Origin: Pseudopyrenochaeta lycopersici
Taxonomy: Eukaryota; Ascomycota; Dothideomycetes; Pleosporales; Pseudopyrenochaetaceae
DNA length: 64,000 nt
Assembly (NCBI GenBank): GCA_003313425.1
Contig: NHZP01000012.1
Coordinates: forward strand, 558,001 to 622,000
Direction: 5' to 3'
The position numbers and the translations under genes were made by a program. The notes beneath the pieces are model-generated. The model saw only the letters and a program-made list of their open reading frames with translations. It was not told the DNA's origin and did not search any database. Shown here piece after piece: positions 28,931 through 40,414 of this stretch; position 1 is the stretch's first letter, and every line of letters starts with the position of its first letter.

Positions 28931-31717
28931 TCACGGCCCCTTGATCCCCCTCGCCTCCAGCAAATCCTTAACCCGGTTCCCACTCGGCGTGAACTCCTTG
29001 CCCGTCCGCGCATACTCTGCAATCTTGGCGTCAATCGCCCTGTCGAGCGAGCTTTGAATGGCCTTGGACGGCGTGCGCAGCGCGTTCCGATCTAGCAGTG
29101 GTATCCTGCTGGTCACCGGCGTGCGGAGGTCAGTGCGGTCGCGCAAGCGGGTCGCGGCTGTCTTTTTGGGCTGTGGAGTCTTGGGTGCCGGCTTCGTCTG
29201 GGTTGTGGGGTGGGGTTTGGGATGCTTGATGGGGGAGGGGAGTTTGGTGGGTGAGCCTCTGGGTGTGGATGAGTCTTTGTCTGGCTTTGCTGTGTTTAGC
29301 GTCATGGCTGCTTTGCTGGGTGTCTTTGGAAGAAGGCCAGGAGGGGGAATCTCGACAGAGGCTTTCCTTCGATCTTCGGTTTTCCACTCAGTGACTCTTC
29401 CTGCGATATCCGTAGCGCTGGCAAACTTATCCTCGTAGGGTCGTGGGTCTGTGGACGGATCGTACGGCGGTGTTACAGGACGATCTCGCTTTTTGGTTGT
29501 GGCAGGTCGAGTCGTCACATTGGTAAGGTTGCGTGTAAGCACTGGTGGTTTCGATACGGGAGTTACTCGAGTGACAGCTGGGGGGTTGACTTTGGCCTTT
29601 AGAGCACCTCGTAAGGGCGATGTGCCAGATGCCTTGGTCTTCGCTGGGCTCCCTGACGGTGTCGGACGTAGGACCAAGTTACGGGGTGCTGGGCGAGAAG
29701 GTGTGGCCAGAGCATTGGGCATTCCCGGTCGCCGACCAGGTGTTGTGGCTGCTGGTGCTATTGGCTTAGATGATTTAGATGTTGTGACCATCGGACGAGT
29801 ATGTGGTGTTCTTCTAACAGTCGTCTTTCCATCTTTACCCTTATCCACACTTTTTGTCTGAACTCCAGCTATCCTCTCCTTACGAGTCGACACAGGAGTC
29901 TTGATATTCGAGAGAGCTCGTGTTGTTCCAGTAGCAACAGGAGTCCCCGTGCGCTTCTGAGCACTTACCACCTTGGTTGTTCGCACCGTGCCAACAGACA
30001 AAGCATCAGAGTTCACCCTGCTCCGAGATTGAGGACTTTTTGGCGTACTCACGACATCTGGCTTCTTGAAAACTTTGTCGGCTATGAATATAGTGTTTGA
30101 CATCGCGGGCAACTCGTTGTTGTTAGTTGGTCCTCGCCAGACGGACTCCTGGCCGGTTGAGGCGCGCATAGACGCTCCAACCTTATTCATCTCCTTCTTC
30201 ATCGCCATCAACACATTTGGATCTGTACCAACACGCCTGTGTTGACTTCCAGGTTGGAATCGCGAAGGCTGCGACCGAGGAACGCTGCTCTTCTGCAACT
30301 TCCCATACTTCTCCAATCGCGGAACTTTCTCATCTTGCTTGATCTCGGGCTTTGGCCTGGGGAAGAGTGTTGGCGGATAGTGCAAGACTTGTGCATTCTT
30401 TGTGCTATCCGGTACAAAACGAGGTTCGGCGATGGAGACTGGTGGAGGCAGTGTAGTCTGCGTTCCCGCGGGCCCACTTATAGCGTAATCATCATCTGGA
30501 TGCTTCGGCATCGCCGGAAACTCTTCTGATGGAAGTTCCTCGATAGTTGCAGACGTTGCTGCGTCAAGCACCTTATCCTTGGTCCGGGTTTGTCCGTTTG
30601 ACAGGAGCAACTCGATGAAAGGAGGTTGCGGAACTTTGGTGTGTCCTTCTAGCGATTCATGTGCCATGCTCAGACCATCTCCACCCTTGTTGACGATCCT
30701 CAAGAACGCAGGCGACGCTCCGAGGTGCAATTTCTCTGAAGCTTTTCGCAATGGTGTGGGCGTGGGCGACACTTTTGTCTCGCTCATGCGCTCAGCCGCT
30801 GCCCAGTCGCGACCATTGTAGGCGCCCGCGTTGAAGTTGGCTATGAGATGCCCGATGTTCGATGGAGCGGGTTTCGTGGCCTCTCCTGGCTTCGAAATTC
30901 TCGAAGATCCACTTTGCAATTTCGTGTTGGCGGATGAGCTAGTCATCGTGTTCGCGTCTTCTTCATTCGTGACGTCCTTGAAGCCTTTGGGAGGGATTGA
31001 TGGCATCGGCGTTGGAAACCTTGAAGCCAGCCTAATCAACTTCTTCGGCGATCCATTGCCATCTATCGTTCGCCGGATGGGAGTTAACGTTCCGCTCTTC
31101 GCAGGCGTATCGAAAAGCTTTCTAGCTGGACTCCGTTTGGCTGGGCTCTCGTTCTTCAGTGGGCTCGGCGTCCGTCTCGTCGGCGTGTCTGCCTCTCCCT
31201 CCTTGAGGGTGCCGGTCCTCTTTGTCGGTGTAGAAAATAGATCCTTTGCCGGGTTCTGCTTGATTGGGCTCTCGTTCTTGAGAGGGCTTGGTGTTCGCCT
31301 GGTCGGTGTTCCACCTCCCGGATCTTTTGTTGGCGTCGCATTCTTCTTCGGCGTAACCTTACGCATCGGTAACTCATAAGAAAAATAAAAACCGTTTTGT
31401 CCGATCTCCAATTTCTGCTTACTCGGACTTTCCCGGGCTTCGCTGGGGCTCCTGCGCCGGTTCCGGCTTGGTGTGCTTGGTGGTGTTGCTGGCGACATGG
31501 TGACTTCCTGTAAGAAGCGGCGATGCAGTGGAGTGGATTTGGGAGTCGAGGGTGAGAAGGGTTTGTTGGGTGATGACGGAGCAGTACCTGCTGCTGGGTC
31601 TACATTCTCATCCGGGACAAGTGAAGTTCCAGCTGGTAATGGTGTTGTTTCTCTGACCATAATGGTATCCTGGGAGACCCCAGTGGCGCCCCTAGCGTCA
31701 GTGAAAGTGGCCATCAT
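28931..31717 (-). CDS. Large disordered Ser/Thr-Pro-rich protein, 928 aa
   Basis: Single uninterrupted frame starting MMATFTDARG. The protein is dominated by Ser, Thr, Pro, Lys and Arg, with very many SP/TP dipeptides, and shows no catalytic domain. Two adjacent copies of a unit of about 40 residues begin TPTRRTPSPLKNESP (near residues 135 and 175; DNA about 31150-31320). Hydrophobic and folded-looking stretches are few: GQNGFYFSYELPMRK near 105 and a C-terminal 45 residues (LDRAIDAKIAEYARTGKEFTPSGNRV, here only partly a helix candidate). The many S/T-P sites suggest a proline-directed kinase (CDK/MAPK) substrate, and the basic charge would suit binding to microtubules or nucleic acid. Both are inference. 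I do not recognise the family. Confidence 0.8.
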   Translation of the reverse strand: MMATFTDARGATGVSQDTIMVRETTPLPAGTSLVPDENVDPAAGTAPSSPNKPFSPSTPKSTPLHRRFLQEVTMSPATPPSTPSRNRRRSPSEARESPSKQKLEIGQNGFYFSYELPMRKVTPKKNATPTKDPGGGTPTRRTPSPLKNESPIKQNPAKDLFSTPTKRTGTLKEGEADTPTRRTPSPLKNESPAKRSPARKLFDTPAKSGTLTPIRRTIDGNGSPKKLIRLASRFPTPMPSIPPKGFKDVTNEEDANTMTSSSANTKLQSGSSRISKPGEATKPAPSNIGHLIANFNAGAYNGRDWAAAERMSETKVSPTPTPLRKASEKLHLGASPAFLRIVNKGGDGLSMAHESLEGHTKVPQPPFIELLLSNGQTRTKDKVLDAATSATIEELPSEEFPAMPKHPDDDYAISGPAGTQTTLPPPVSIAEPRFVPDSTKNAQVLHYPPTLFPRPKPEIKQDEKVPRLEKYGKLQKSSVPRSQPSRFQPGSQHRRVGTDPNVLMAMKKEMNKVGASMRASTGQESVWRGPTNNNELPAMSNTIFIADKVFKKPDVVSTPKSPQSRSRVNSDALSVGTVRTTKVVSAQKRTGTPVATGTTRALSNIKTPVSTRKERIAGVQTKSVDKGKDGKTTVRRTPHTRPMVTTSKSSKPIAPAATTPGRRPGMPNALATPSRPAPRNLVLRPTPSGSPAKTKASGTSPLRGALKAKVNPPAVTRVTPVSKPPVLTRNLTNVTTRPATTKKRDRPVTPPYDPSTDPRPYEDKFASATDIAGRVTEWKTEDRRKASVEIPPPGLLPKTPSKAAMTLNTAKPDKDSSTPRGSPTKLPSPIKHPKPHPTTQTKPAPKTPQPKKTAATRLRDRTDLRTPVTSRIPLLDRNALRTPSKAIQSSLDRAIDAKIAEYARTGKEFTPSGNRVKDLLEARGIKGP

Positions 31718-32086
31718 GTGACTAGCCCAACGTTTCGTTGATCAACAGGACCGCGTTGAAGATCCAGAGCAAAGAGCGGCCTGCTGAATCAAAGTTAAAG
31801 GTAAAGAAAGGACAAATAGCTGCAAACAAGACATGTTTTGGAGACAATGTGTGTAACAAACAGATCCACCCGACTTGCATAAGGCCGTGAGACATGACAG
31901 CGTGCACGGGCTGGAAAAATTTCAGAAGCGAGAATTATGTCTTTGATCTTGCTGAATTTACTACCTAGAATAGAGTAAGCAAAAAACTCCATCTACATGC
32001 ACTAGGTACCCGATATATACCAGCTCTTTAGATCGCTAAAATCAAGCTGTTGAAATCCCCCTTTTTCCACCTCGAAAATGTCCAAC
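31718..32086. other. Short intergenic gap
   Basis: About 370 bp between NADP-isocitrate dehydrogenase (its 3' flank) and the start of the S/T-P-rich gene, both on the minus strand. Nothing else supported. Confidence 0.5.
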
Positions 32087-33704
32087 TCATAGCTTCTCCT
32101 TCAAGCTCGTCTTCAGCCTCCTCTCTACAGCATCGAGATACTCATTCGTCGTGACCCACGAACCCCGATCCTTCTTTCCGCACGCAAGCGCCAAATCCTT
32201 AGTCATGATGCCATCAACATCGACGGTGTCGACGCAAGCCTTCTCGAGTTGCTCGGCGAAGACAACAAGTTCAGGAGTGCCATCGAGCTCACCACGCTTG
32301 GCAAGACCCTGTGTCCATGCGTAGATGGAGGCAATGGGGTTGGTGGAAGTCTCGTTGCCCTTCTGGTGCTCGCGGAAGTGGCGGGTGACGGTGCCATGGG
32401 CGGCTTCGGCCTCGAAGGTCTTGCCGTCGGGGGTGATGAGAACTGAGGTCATGAGGCCGAGGGAGCCAAAGCCTTGAGCGACAATGTCGGACTGGACATC
32501 TCCGTCGTAGTCTGAGGCGTGTTAGCAGAAGCTTAGCGGAGTCAGGAAGGGTTTACGCACTCTTCATGGCGATGATGTAACCACCCTCGCTCTTGACCAT
32601 CTGGGCGACCATGTCGTCGATGAGACGGTGCTCGTACCAGATACCTGCGGCGTCAAAGTCCTTCTTGTACTGGTTGTCGTAGATGTCCTGGAAAACGTCC
32701 TTGAACTTTCCATCGTATGCCTTCAGGATGGTGTTCTTGGTGCTCATGTACAGAGGCAGCTTCTTGTCCAGTGCCATCTTGAACGAGGCATGAGCGAATC
32801 CGGCGATAGACTCGGTAGTGTTGTACTGGGTCTGTGCAACACCGCCCTCAGCAGGGAAGTCGTAGACCTTGAGGACCTCGGGCTTGCCGCCCTTGGGAGT
32901 GTAGACCATCTCGAGGGTGCCTTCGCCAGGAATGACACGGTCCTTGGCGCGATATTGGTCGCCAAAGGCATGGCGGCCGATGATAATGGGCTGTTTCCAG
33001 CTGGGTACTAGGCGAGGGATGCGGGGAATGACAATGGGTGCACGGAAAACAGTTCCTCCGCTGTGGTGAGATGGTTAGTATCACGGCCAAAAATTGAGGT
33101 AAAAATGAGCGCCATACAGGTGGTTTCGGATGGTGCCGTTTGGTGAGAGCCACATCTTCTTGAGCTTGAATTCCTCCACTCGCTGCTCATCGGGGGTGAT
33201 GGTCGCGCATTTGACACCCACCGAGTACTTCTGGATAGCCTCGGCAGCATCGATTGTGACCTGGTCGTTCGTCTCGTCACGGTATGGCAGGCCAAGGTCG
33301 TAGTACTTGAGGTCAATGTCGAGGTAGGGGTGGATGAACTGGGCAGGTGAGCGTGTGCCAGACGGCTTCTCTCAGCGGGTTTGGCGCACCTTGTCCTTGA
33401 TGACCTGCCAGATGATCCTGGTCATCTCATCGCCGTCAAGCTCCACCACTGGGTTCTTGACCTTGATCTTCTTGATTCCCGTGGTCGACGCCATTCTGTA
33501 CTGTCCGATGTGCGTGTAGAGGCTGGGTGTGGTTGCGGAGGCGCGGTTTGCCGTGGTGCGTCGCGAAGTCAAAAGCTGGGCCGATCTCGCAGCGGTCTGG
33601 GAAGCTAGGCAGCGGGTCGCAAAGCTACAGGTCTGTGGTCGAGGCAGGCGTGCGAGAGAGGTTGCTGAGCGGAAAGCAGCGGGCGCAGAAGTGGCGGGCC
33701 TCAT
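32087..33704 (-). CDS. NADP-dependent isocitrate dehydrogenase
   Basis: Oxidatively decarboxylates isocitrate to 2-oxoglutarate and makes NADPH. Exons 33704-33390, 33338-33118, 33060-32561 and 32511-32087 (introns 49-57 nt) give 486 residues. The first ATG opens a 70-residue Arg/Ser/Ala-rich presequence ([20 protein letters not shown]), typical of mitochondrial import. A second in-frame ATG at 33494 ([15 protein letters not shown]) would give the cytosolic form of about 416 residues. Dual starts from one idp gene are known in Aspergillus. Markers: [22 protein letters not shown], and [19 protein letters not shown] with [17 protein letters not shown]. The tail ends SLKEKL, where EKL is at best a poor PTS1. 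The enzyme competes with isocitrate lyase, also encoded in this window, for isocitrate. Confidence 0.96.
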
Positions 33705-36557
33705 GGCGGATGCAGGTGTGGTAATGTATAACCTCGGAAAGGCAAATGCACGAGAATCGACGACTTCTAGGTTTCCGGCCGCGGTCTCGATTGCGCACAA
33801 CGGCGAAGAGATTCGGGTGATAGGACGGCAGTGCTAGCAAGATGGAGTCGCTAGCGGGGTAACGAGAGCCGAGGGCATGAAAAGCCTTTAAGCCGTCGCA
33901 GAGCCCCAAGCGGAAACATCGGCCTGAGCCGCAAGCAGCAGGTGTCCCGGAGCACGGCTAAACACCCCACGGACAAACTCTGTATACGCACATTGATTGC
34001 CTGAGGGCAGCGGCATGTGTTGTTTTGAGTGCTTGACGCGGGTGCCGTAGATTTGTCACCCGCAGCCGCTCATCCTGCGACGCGGGGCACCCAACCGCCG
34101 GTGCAATGACGTTTCGTAAGTAGCCGACCCATGTGCGCTTGGGCAGCTGCACGACATCAAACGGCGAAGGCGGTGTTGCGAGAGTGTTGAGCTGCGAAGG
34201 AACATCGGCTGCCAGATCCAGGGCCGATCGTGAAGTGGAGGCATGAGCCTTATTTAAGCTCAAATCTACCCTGCGACTCTGTGTCCGCCTCGTCCCCCTC
34301 ACCTCAAGCCTGTACGGGCACCCGGATCCGCGTCAACGCCATTCCCATACGCCGGCCAGCAACACCATTGGCTGCCACCAGTTTTGGGGAACAATCGAAT
34401 GCGTCTCGAGGAGAAATATGTTCATGTGAAACCGAATGGCTTCAAGCTTGATAGTAGCATTCCGATTCTCGCCGTGCCCTTGCCGGTGTTTGGCGCGCAC
34501 GGCCTGTAAACTTCCTCGGTTACTGTTGTCGTCAGCTGTGAACATAACACTCCACCTATGAGAGCCATCACAAGCCTTGAATCCGACCGACCACTGTTTA
34601 CCGATGCGTATGTCTACATGCCTTACAAGTAGGGTTGCCCTTGTCCCTCCACGAGACTCTCTGCAAGAATGGCGAGGTCCTTCGTCCAAGCGGGCACAAT
34701 AAAAAGGAAAGCAACGACTGAAATCTGCAATTTATCATTGATATTGCCCGCTTAAGTCTCTCCAAAGGCACCTTTGTAGGTCCACGTCACCTACCTGTCT
34801 GCCGACCAGGATACGTAGCTTGGCGCGCATCGTGTGCACGCTGACGGTGTCCTGGTCTTTCAACTCTCTGCTCCAACTGAGAACCGAAGCCCTTGGCTGA
34901 AATAGGCACATAATAATTCGAAGTGTCTCATAGCAGAGCGCCATCAAAACCTGTGCATTGCTCATAAAGATATAATTGAGACGTTCCCTACACTGGAACA
35001 GTACGTAGGCGAAGCCTTGGATATTTGGCGTACCTGACATGCAAACATTAGCCTGGATACCTTTGTAGCACAGCGTATTCGCTGTGCAGCTTTAGATCCG
35101 ATACTGGAGTCACTCACCCTTGTCTATGATTGCTTGGCCCTCTAACGAGTATTTTTCGAAAAGTAAGCCTGTCGTGAACTGGCCTGCCAGCATTTGACAT
35201 CCAAAGCCTGCGAAAGAACGCCTTGGTTGTCTTTGGAATCGATGCCCACTGACGGAAAGTAGTGATATTTCTACTTGTCAGCCTTTTCCTAATCGGAAAC
35301 AGTTTTCCAGCATGTCCAAGCAACAACCGAGAACTGTTCAAGACTGGCCTGTTCATCAGCCGCTCCTTCTTCAACCGTATATTCAGAGACTTCCTATTCG
35401 CACCCATAACAACACTCTCCTCCTCTCATGTGGCCATGACCATTACCACGTACAACACGCCTGTTGCATAGTCGATGAGTCGCCGATCTAGAACCATTGT
35501 TCGTCGACATTCGGAGCGTCTGATCAGAGCTTCGACAGTCTGTTAAGTCTGCCAGTAGCAATACGATAAATAACTCAATAGAACAACTAGCACAGCTGCT
35601 CAGCGGAACATGCCATACTAGTCCCCGAAATAGATATTGCCCGGGTATTCGATACCGTTAGCGCACTTAATAGAGGGTAACCCTTTCTGACTCACCGTTG
35701 TCGAACATGGTCGGGCCATTGGCTTTAAAGAACCCAAAACGTCGACACTAGTCCTCACTTATTGGTAACAGCATCAAAACTTTCACGTCATCGCTCCCCG
35801 GTACATTCTCAGTCAACACGTTTCAGAAACATGTTGCAACAAGTGCGATCTTCCGCCCTTTAAGAATATCGCTTTGCCAGATTAGGAGCATAAAAGGCTC
35901 ACTTAGCGGCTCATAGTCCCAATATCGCCTGCAAGTTAAGTGTGTAAACTCCTACATCAGCAATGAGCATGATGGTGTGTTGAAATTCCACTGTCAGGAC
36001 AAGAATCATTTTCTTACCATGAGAGAGTCTGTCGAGTGTGACTCCGTGGAAATTTGCGAAGAGAGTAACAAGTAGTTGATTGCTTCGCTCGAACTGACCC
36101 AACTATCGCCTTAAAAGCTTGCATTGGAGTCAATACCAAGAACGTACTGCCCTAATATTAGTGTATTGTATCTAGCGTTTGTTTCCTTGAATCACTTACG
36201 GCAGTATCCGAGATAGCTGAGCGTTCGAAAACATACCACCAGTGACCTTCAGTCCTGATGAATATATCAGCAATCAAAAGTGGACTGAGCATGAAGTATA
36301 CATATATACGGTAATTTTCCTGATCAGGAGTATCTGCCGCTTTACGTCAAAAGTGTTATCGCCTTCGAAAAGCTTTTTTTGGAATCTATCACGCTGTTGA
36401 CATTCGTAGCCTCCCTTTGTAGACCTTGCGCCGATCAGCGCCCAGCGAAATAAATTTGCTGGAATTTGTCCACAAGGTTTGCTATTGCTATCAGAATCTT
36501 CTATGACGTACTAGTCTATACATGCAATATTCCGCCAGTGTGAATTTTTAACTGTTG
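33705..36557. other. 2.9-kb gene-poor stretch
   Basis: Promoter region of NADP-isocitrate dehydrogenase at the left, then DNA without a credible gene up to the 3' end of the MFS pump gene. A 7-bp inverted repeat GCGGGTG/CACCCGC with a 12-bp spacer is at 34038-34063, about 340 bp before the dehydrogenase ATG. Frames at 34333-34689 and 34735-35040 (minus) have no domain. Confidence 0.5.
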
Positions 36558-38141
36558 TCATGACACTCTAATCGTTTCGTAACCACTCCTTGATCTGATA
36601 GAATGCCCGTAGAAAAAGAGCACCCAAGGTATTGGAATACATGCGACAGAAACAAAACCAAGTAGACTAGTGGCCCAATCAACTCCCAGGCCCCTGTACA
36701 TTTGTAGTGTAAAAAGCGGTAAGGCAGCACCAAGCGTATACCTCACCAGAGCGTTTGCTGCCATTGCGCTTGCTCCATAGAGGGCTTGGTATGTATCCAG
36801 TAGATATGCAGTTGCGGAGATGAATATTGTGGAATTCCCCCAAGCAAAAGGAACTGATGCGATAACAGGGCTCCACCAAGAGACTGATGATCGAGCAGAC
36901 CAAGCAAACCAAAACAACGCAACAGGTAAGCCAAAGCAGGCAATCATCGCAGGGTAGAGACGATACTCTGGGGCGACGGCTCCACTTTTACCCAAGTTTT
37001 TGCGCTCTTGCACGCGTGGTTGATAAAGGTAACGATCGCACAGTAAGACTGTTGGTACAGCCAGTGTTCCACCAAATCCAATGGCGAGAAAGATCAGTCC
37101 TGATGGAATGGTGCCAAAATCATAAATGGTGCGGAAAACGTAAGGGTAGGCGGCCATGAACCCAAAAATGACGGAAAAGTTGAATCCCGTGTAAAGACTG
37201 AAGAAAGCGACGATAGGCTCCGTAAAGAGCATGTGTAGCGGCCGAATCAGCGTGATCCGTAAGAACAAGCTGAGCTGTGTCATGTAGGAAGGAGAAGGAG
37301 GAAGCGGTAAGTTCTGCTTTCGAGCCCTTCGATACAGTATCACGGATTTGTAGGTTTCTTGCGAAAAGAATGTTACCACCATCGAGAGAATGGCGAAGAA
37401 TATCAATGTCCATTGCGTCCAGCGCCAAGACATTTTGACTGTCACTATGGATCCTATGACAGGGCTCGAGTAAACGTAAGCAGAGATCATAATGAGAGAA
37501 TATCATACTCACCCAAATGAAGGGCCTAAAAATGGGCTCATAATATAGAGCGCCGATGGGATGGCTCTTTTCTCGGGGACCGTCAGATCACCAACACTTC
37601 CTGTACCAATCGCCAACGAAGGACTGAAAGCCATCCCAGCAAGGAATCTCAGTATACATAACGAATAGATGTTTTGCGAAAAGCCGGCTCCTACGGTGAA
37701 TATAGCTGCAAGGGGGGTAGAGACTGTGTACACAATGTATCTCCCATAAGTTTCGGAAAGCGGAGCAGCGATCAGTGGTCCACAGCCCAATGCAAGAACG
37801 TATAAAGATAGAGGAAGCAGGGCTACTGTAGAGCTCTGTTTAAACTCCCTCTCGATCACAGGGTAGGACGGCGTGTATATCGAGGCACCCAATGTTCTAA
37901 CCAACGAATTAGTGTTGCTTAGTAGCATGGAAAGTCCAGAAATATCTTACGCTGCAAAAGAGATGACGGCTGGCGGAACGATGTGCCAATATCTCTTCCA
38001 TTTTGGCCAGTTGATTGGATTCTCTGGGTCATTAGGGCCAGACCAATCAAGAGTGGCCGTTGATGTTTCGATTCGGAGTCGTTCCTCCTTTCCTGGTGCT
38101 GTACCCCCAGGGGCTTCTCTATCAATCACGTTATCAGCCAT
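36558..38141 (-). CDS. MFS drug:H+ antiporter (DHA1-like)
   Basis: Exons 38141-37951, 37896-37513 and 37464-36558 give 493 residues. The N-terminal cytosolic part has the fungal DHA1 mark DWSGPNDPENPINWPKWKR before helix 1. Helix 2-3 loop motif A appears as APLSETYGRYIVY. The antiporter motif C (FLGPSFGPVIGS) at helix 5 is rebuilt by the second splice. A central cytosolic loop follows near ARKQNLPLPPSPSY, and twelve helices can be counted. Such pumps export drugs, plant phenolics or a cell's own metabolites. It lies 1.5 kb from, and divergent to, an O-methyltransferase gene, with a P450 and an epimerase beyond, so export of a cluster product or of a toxic plant compound is a reasonable guess. 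The substrate is unknown. Confidence 0.92.
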
Positions 38142-39344
38142 TAGATTTTAACGTACGGGCCGGATACGAAGCAGACAGACTAGAGACTTGTGGTACTGGA
38201 ATTGGATCGGCGAAACAAGTTATAATCGCGTGCAGGTACGGTCCGTTTGACGATTGCCGGATACAGTTCCGTAGGGAATGACGGAATTTCTCAATCATGC
38301 TAGATCAAATAGGCCATTTGCCGATTGAAATGCCTTAGCTGCCCGTAGATGCGAATTGTGCAAGCGGGGCGATACACTAAGGCAAGATCTGCATCGCCTA
38401 CGAGAATGAGTCCGAACAGCGGGGAATACGCTTGAAATGACCGAGATAAGGTAGACCACCAAAATAATGTGGCCCCTGCCATCAACCGAGCACGAGATCT
38501 TTTCGTTTCATTTCCACTAATAGCTTGAAAAAGACAAACTTACATCAAGGACAGATGCCCACCCTGGTACAAAGTCCATGAACACGCTTTACAGATGTAA
38601 ACAAGCGACTATCTAAATCTAATTACATTAGACTTGTCAGGGAAAAAAGTTCAATTAAAGGGTTCGGTTCATCGACTACAGGCTGTTGATATGATTCTCC
38701 TTTGGTTATTTGATAGCTAGGTCGCTAATTAGTAGGTCCACATTTGCATTGCGATGCAACGTTAATGCATTTAGCCTCTGGCAAATGTCGGCCCTATTTT
38801 TCTGCTATCTTGATCTAGTTTAGAAGCCTACGTAGCCATATGATGAAAGACAAATGTAGAATAGCACTACCCCAGATCTCAATACTCCGATGAAGGGCCG
38901 TCCGTGTTTGCTACCCGGCGGCTCGGCTCATAGCCAAGCTGTGCTATCAGCGGGGACACGGCGGCCAAGACGCAGGCCTTGATTGGAATTCTGCAGGTTC
39001 TTCTCCTAACAGACTTCCCCTACCCAATTAACTACAGATTGTGCGAGGTGGAACTTTCCATGTCGGCGACTAGTCCGATTCAATTATACTGTGGTATCCG
39101 ACCAGAGTAGCGGGCAGTATGCAGGGTTTACTGGTCAGCGCACCGGCTTTTCAATTTAGCTGTATTTTGAAACTTTCAGATCGGTTTATTCCCTCTAGAA
39201 ATTTGCGTATGTGTTATACCCTGAGAAGACATCTAATTGGTTATGGTATTGTTATGTAAGCTTACACAGGGGTGAAAGATACAATTTCAATCCTTGATTG
39301 CTATAGTCACCTTGCAATTTTTAAGCCCTCGCACCCCTGCTATG

Positions 39345-39361
39345 CCGACTATCTCAGTCGG
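39345..39361. promoter_or_regulatory. Inverted repeat CCGACT-N5-AGTCGG upstream of O-methyltransferase
   Basis: CCGACT at 39345-39350 and its exact reverse complement AGTCGG at 39356-39361, 248 bp before the ATG. Paired CCG/CGG triplets are the known binding pattern of Zn2Cys6 regulators. A related AGTCGG-T-CCGACC arrangement is upstream of the P450 at 41240. Binding is inference. Confidence 0.4.
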
Positions 39362-39514
39362 ATACTAGAGTAAGGGCTTCGGAAAGCGATGCTGGACTTC
39401 TAGCGTCTATTTGCAATTCTTGGGTGGCCGTCTAGGTCGAGTCCTCCATCGTGACACTGTTTCGACAAGGGGAAGAGACTCAGAGCCTAGGTCTGTAGTA
39501 TGGTACGAGAAGAG

Positions 39515-39522
39515 TATATAAG
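39515..39522 (+). promoter_or_regulatory. TATA box of the O-methyltransferase gene
   Basis: TATATAAG, 87-94 bp before the ATG at 39609, at a suitable distance for a start site in the intervening sequence. Confidence 0.5.
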
Positions 39523-39608
39523 AGCTTGCTTTTGGTCAAGAAGACCTTACTCGATATCAAACTCCTTTTGAACCTAACGATAACTTATTCACTACTCCCT
39601 TCATCACA

Positions 39609-40414
39609 ATGCGTGAGATTCACACTCAACTCTATCCAAATGAGCAAGTTGGCATGGCAGTTGGCAACTATGCTTTCGACCATTCTTCCACCTTGCCTTC
39701 CAAAATAGCAAGTTTTCATGATTGGGGAATGAAGACGCAAGAGAAATCATTCTTCATGATCTCACCATTGCAAGCGCAATTTCACATATGGATGACGAAG
39801 GCCATGGGTGCGAAGCGCAGTAAGTAAGAAAAGGTCCTAACACTAATCACATCTGACGGAATCTAGTCCTGGAAATTGGCACGTACATTGGGTTTTCAAC
39901 TTTGGCTTGGGCCGATGCGGTTGGTCCATCAGGCCATGTCACTACTTTGGAGTTTGAGCCAGAGTACGCTAGGATTGCACAAGAAACATTCGATAGAGAG
40001 GGTGTCACAAATGCAGAAGTCATCGTTGGCGATGCAGGTGAATCAATGGAGAAAATAGCCCAAACTTTGACAGAGCCATTCGACATGATATTTATCGATG
40101 CCGACAAACCATCTTATCCGAAGTACCTCTCTCTCATAGACTCACTATCGGTCCCAGCGCCTGGTAAAGTTCGACTGCTTAGAGCTGGAGGGGTCGTTCT
40201 AGCCGATAATGTACTTCGCCGTGGATTGATCGCAGATTCATCGCCGACCAATCCTTGGACCACCGCTCCCAAGCAACCTGGGGAGCGCACATGGACTCGG
40301 GCCGATTTCGATGCCCTCCATGAGTTTAACAAGGCCTTGGCTAATCATCCGAGATTCGAGACATTTTTGCTTCCCATGTTCGATGGACTCGGTATGGGCC
40401 GTCTTCTCGATTGA
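39609..40414 (+). CDS. Class I SAM-dependent O-methyltransferase (caffeoyl-CoA OMT-like)
   Basis: Transfers a methyl group from S-adenosylmethionine, probably to a phenolic or catechol hydroxyl. Exons 39609-39819 and 39867-40414 (47-nt intron, donor GTAAGT) give 252 residues, the normal length. SAM-binding motif I, ILEIGTYIGFSTLAWA, is restored by the splice. Acidic motif LEFEPEY follows; DMIFIDADKPSYPKYL carries metal-binding-type aspartates, as does VVLADNVLRRG. The family is divalent-metal-dependent and acts on catechols in plants and fungi; the substrate here is unknown. Its neighbours (divergent MFS pump, then P450 and epimerase on the same strand) suggest tailoring of a small aromatic compound or detoxification. 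The 5' flank has a TATA box and a CCGACT inverted repeat. Confidence 0.93.

Larger units (their letters stand above)
38142..39608. other. Divergent promoter region of MFS pump and O-methyltransferase
   Basis: 1.5 kb shared upstream region, partly AT-rich. It contains an inverted CCGACT/AGTCGG pair (39345-39361) and a TATA box (39515) before the methyltransferase. No gene supported. Confidence 0.6.

Noticed and set aside
30831..31379. 182-codon plus-strand frame
   Set aside because: Antisense of the S/T-P-rich protein, mirroring its repeats.
33705..33800. Longer N-terminus of NADP-isocitrate dehydrogenase
   Set aside because: The codon at 33800 is TTG; the first ATG at 33704 already gives a full mitochondrial presequence.
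34038..34063. 7-bp inverted repeat GCGGGTG/CACCCGC upstream of the isocitrate dehydrogenase
   Set aside because: Short arms with a 12-bp spacer in GC-rich DNA are likely by chance; no second copy was seen.
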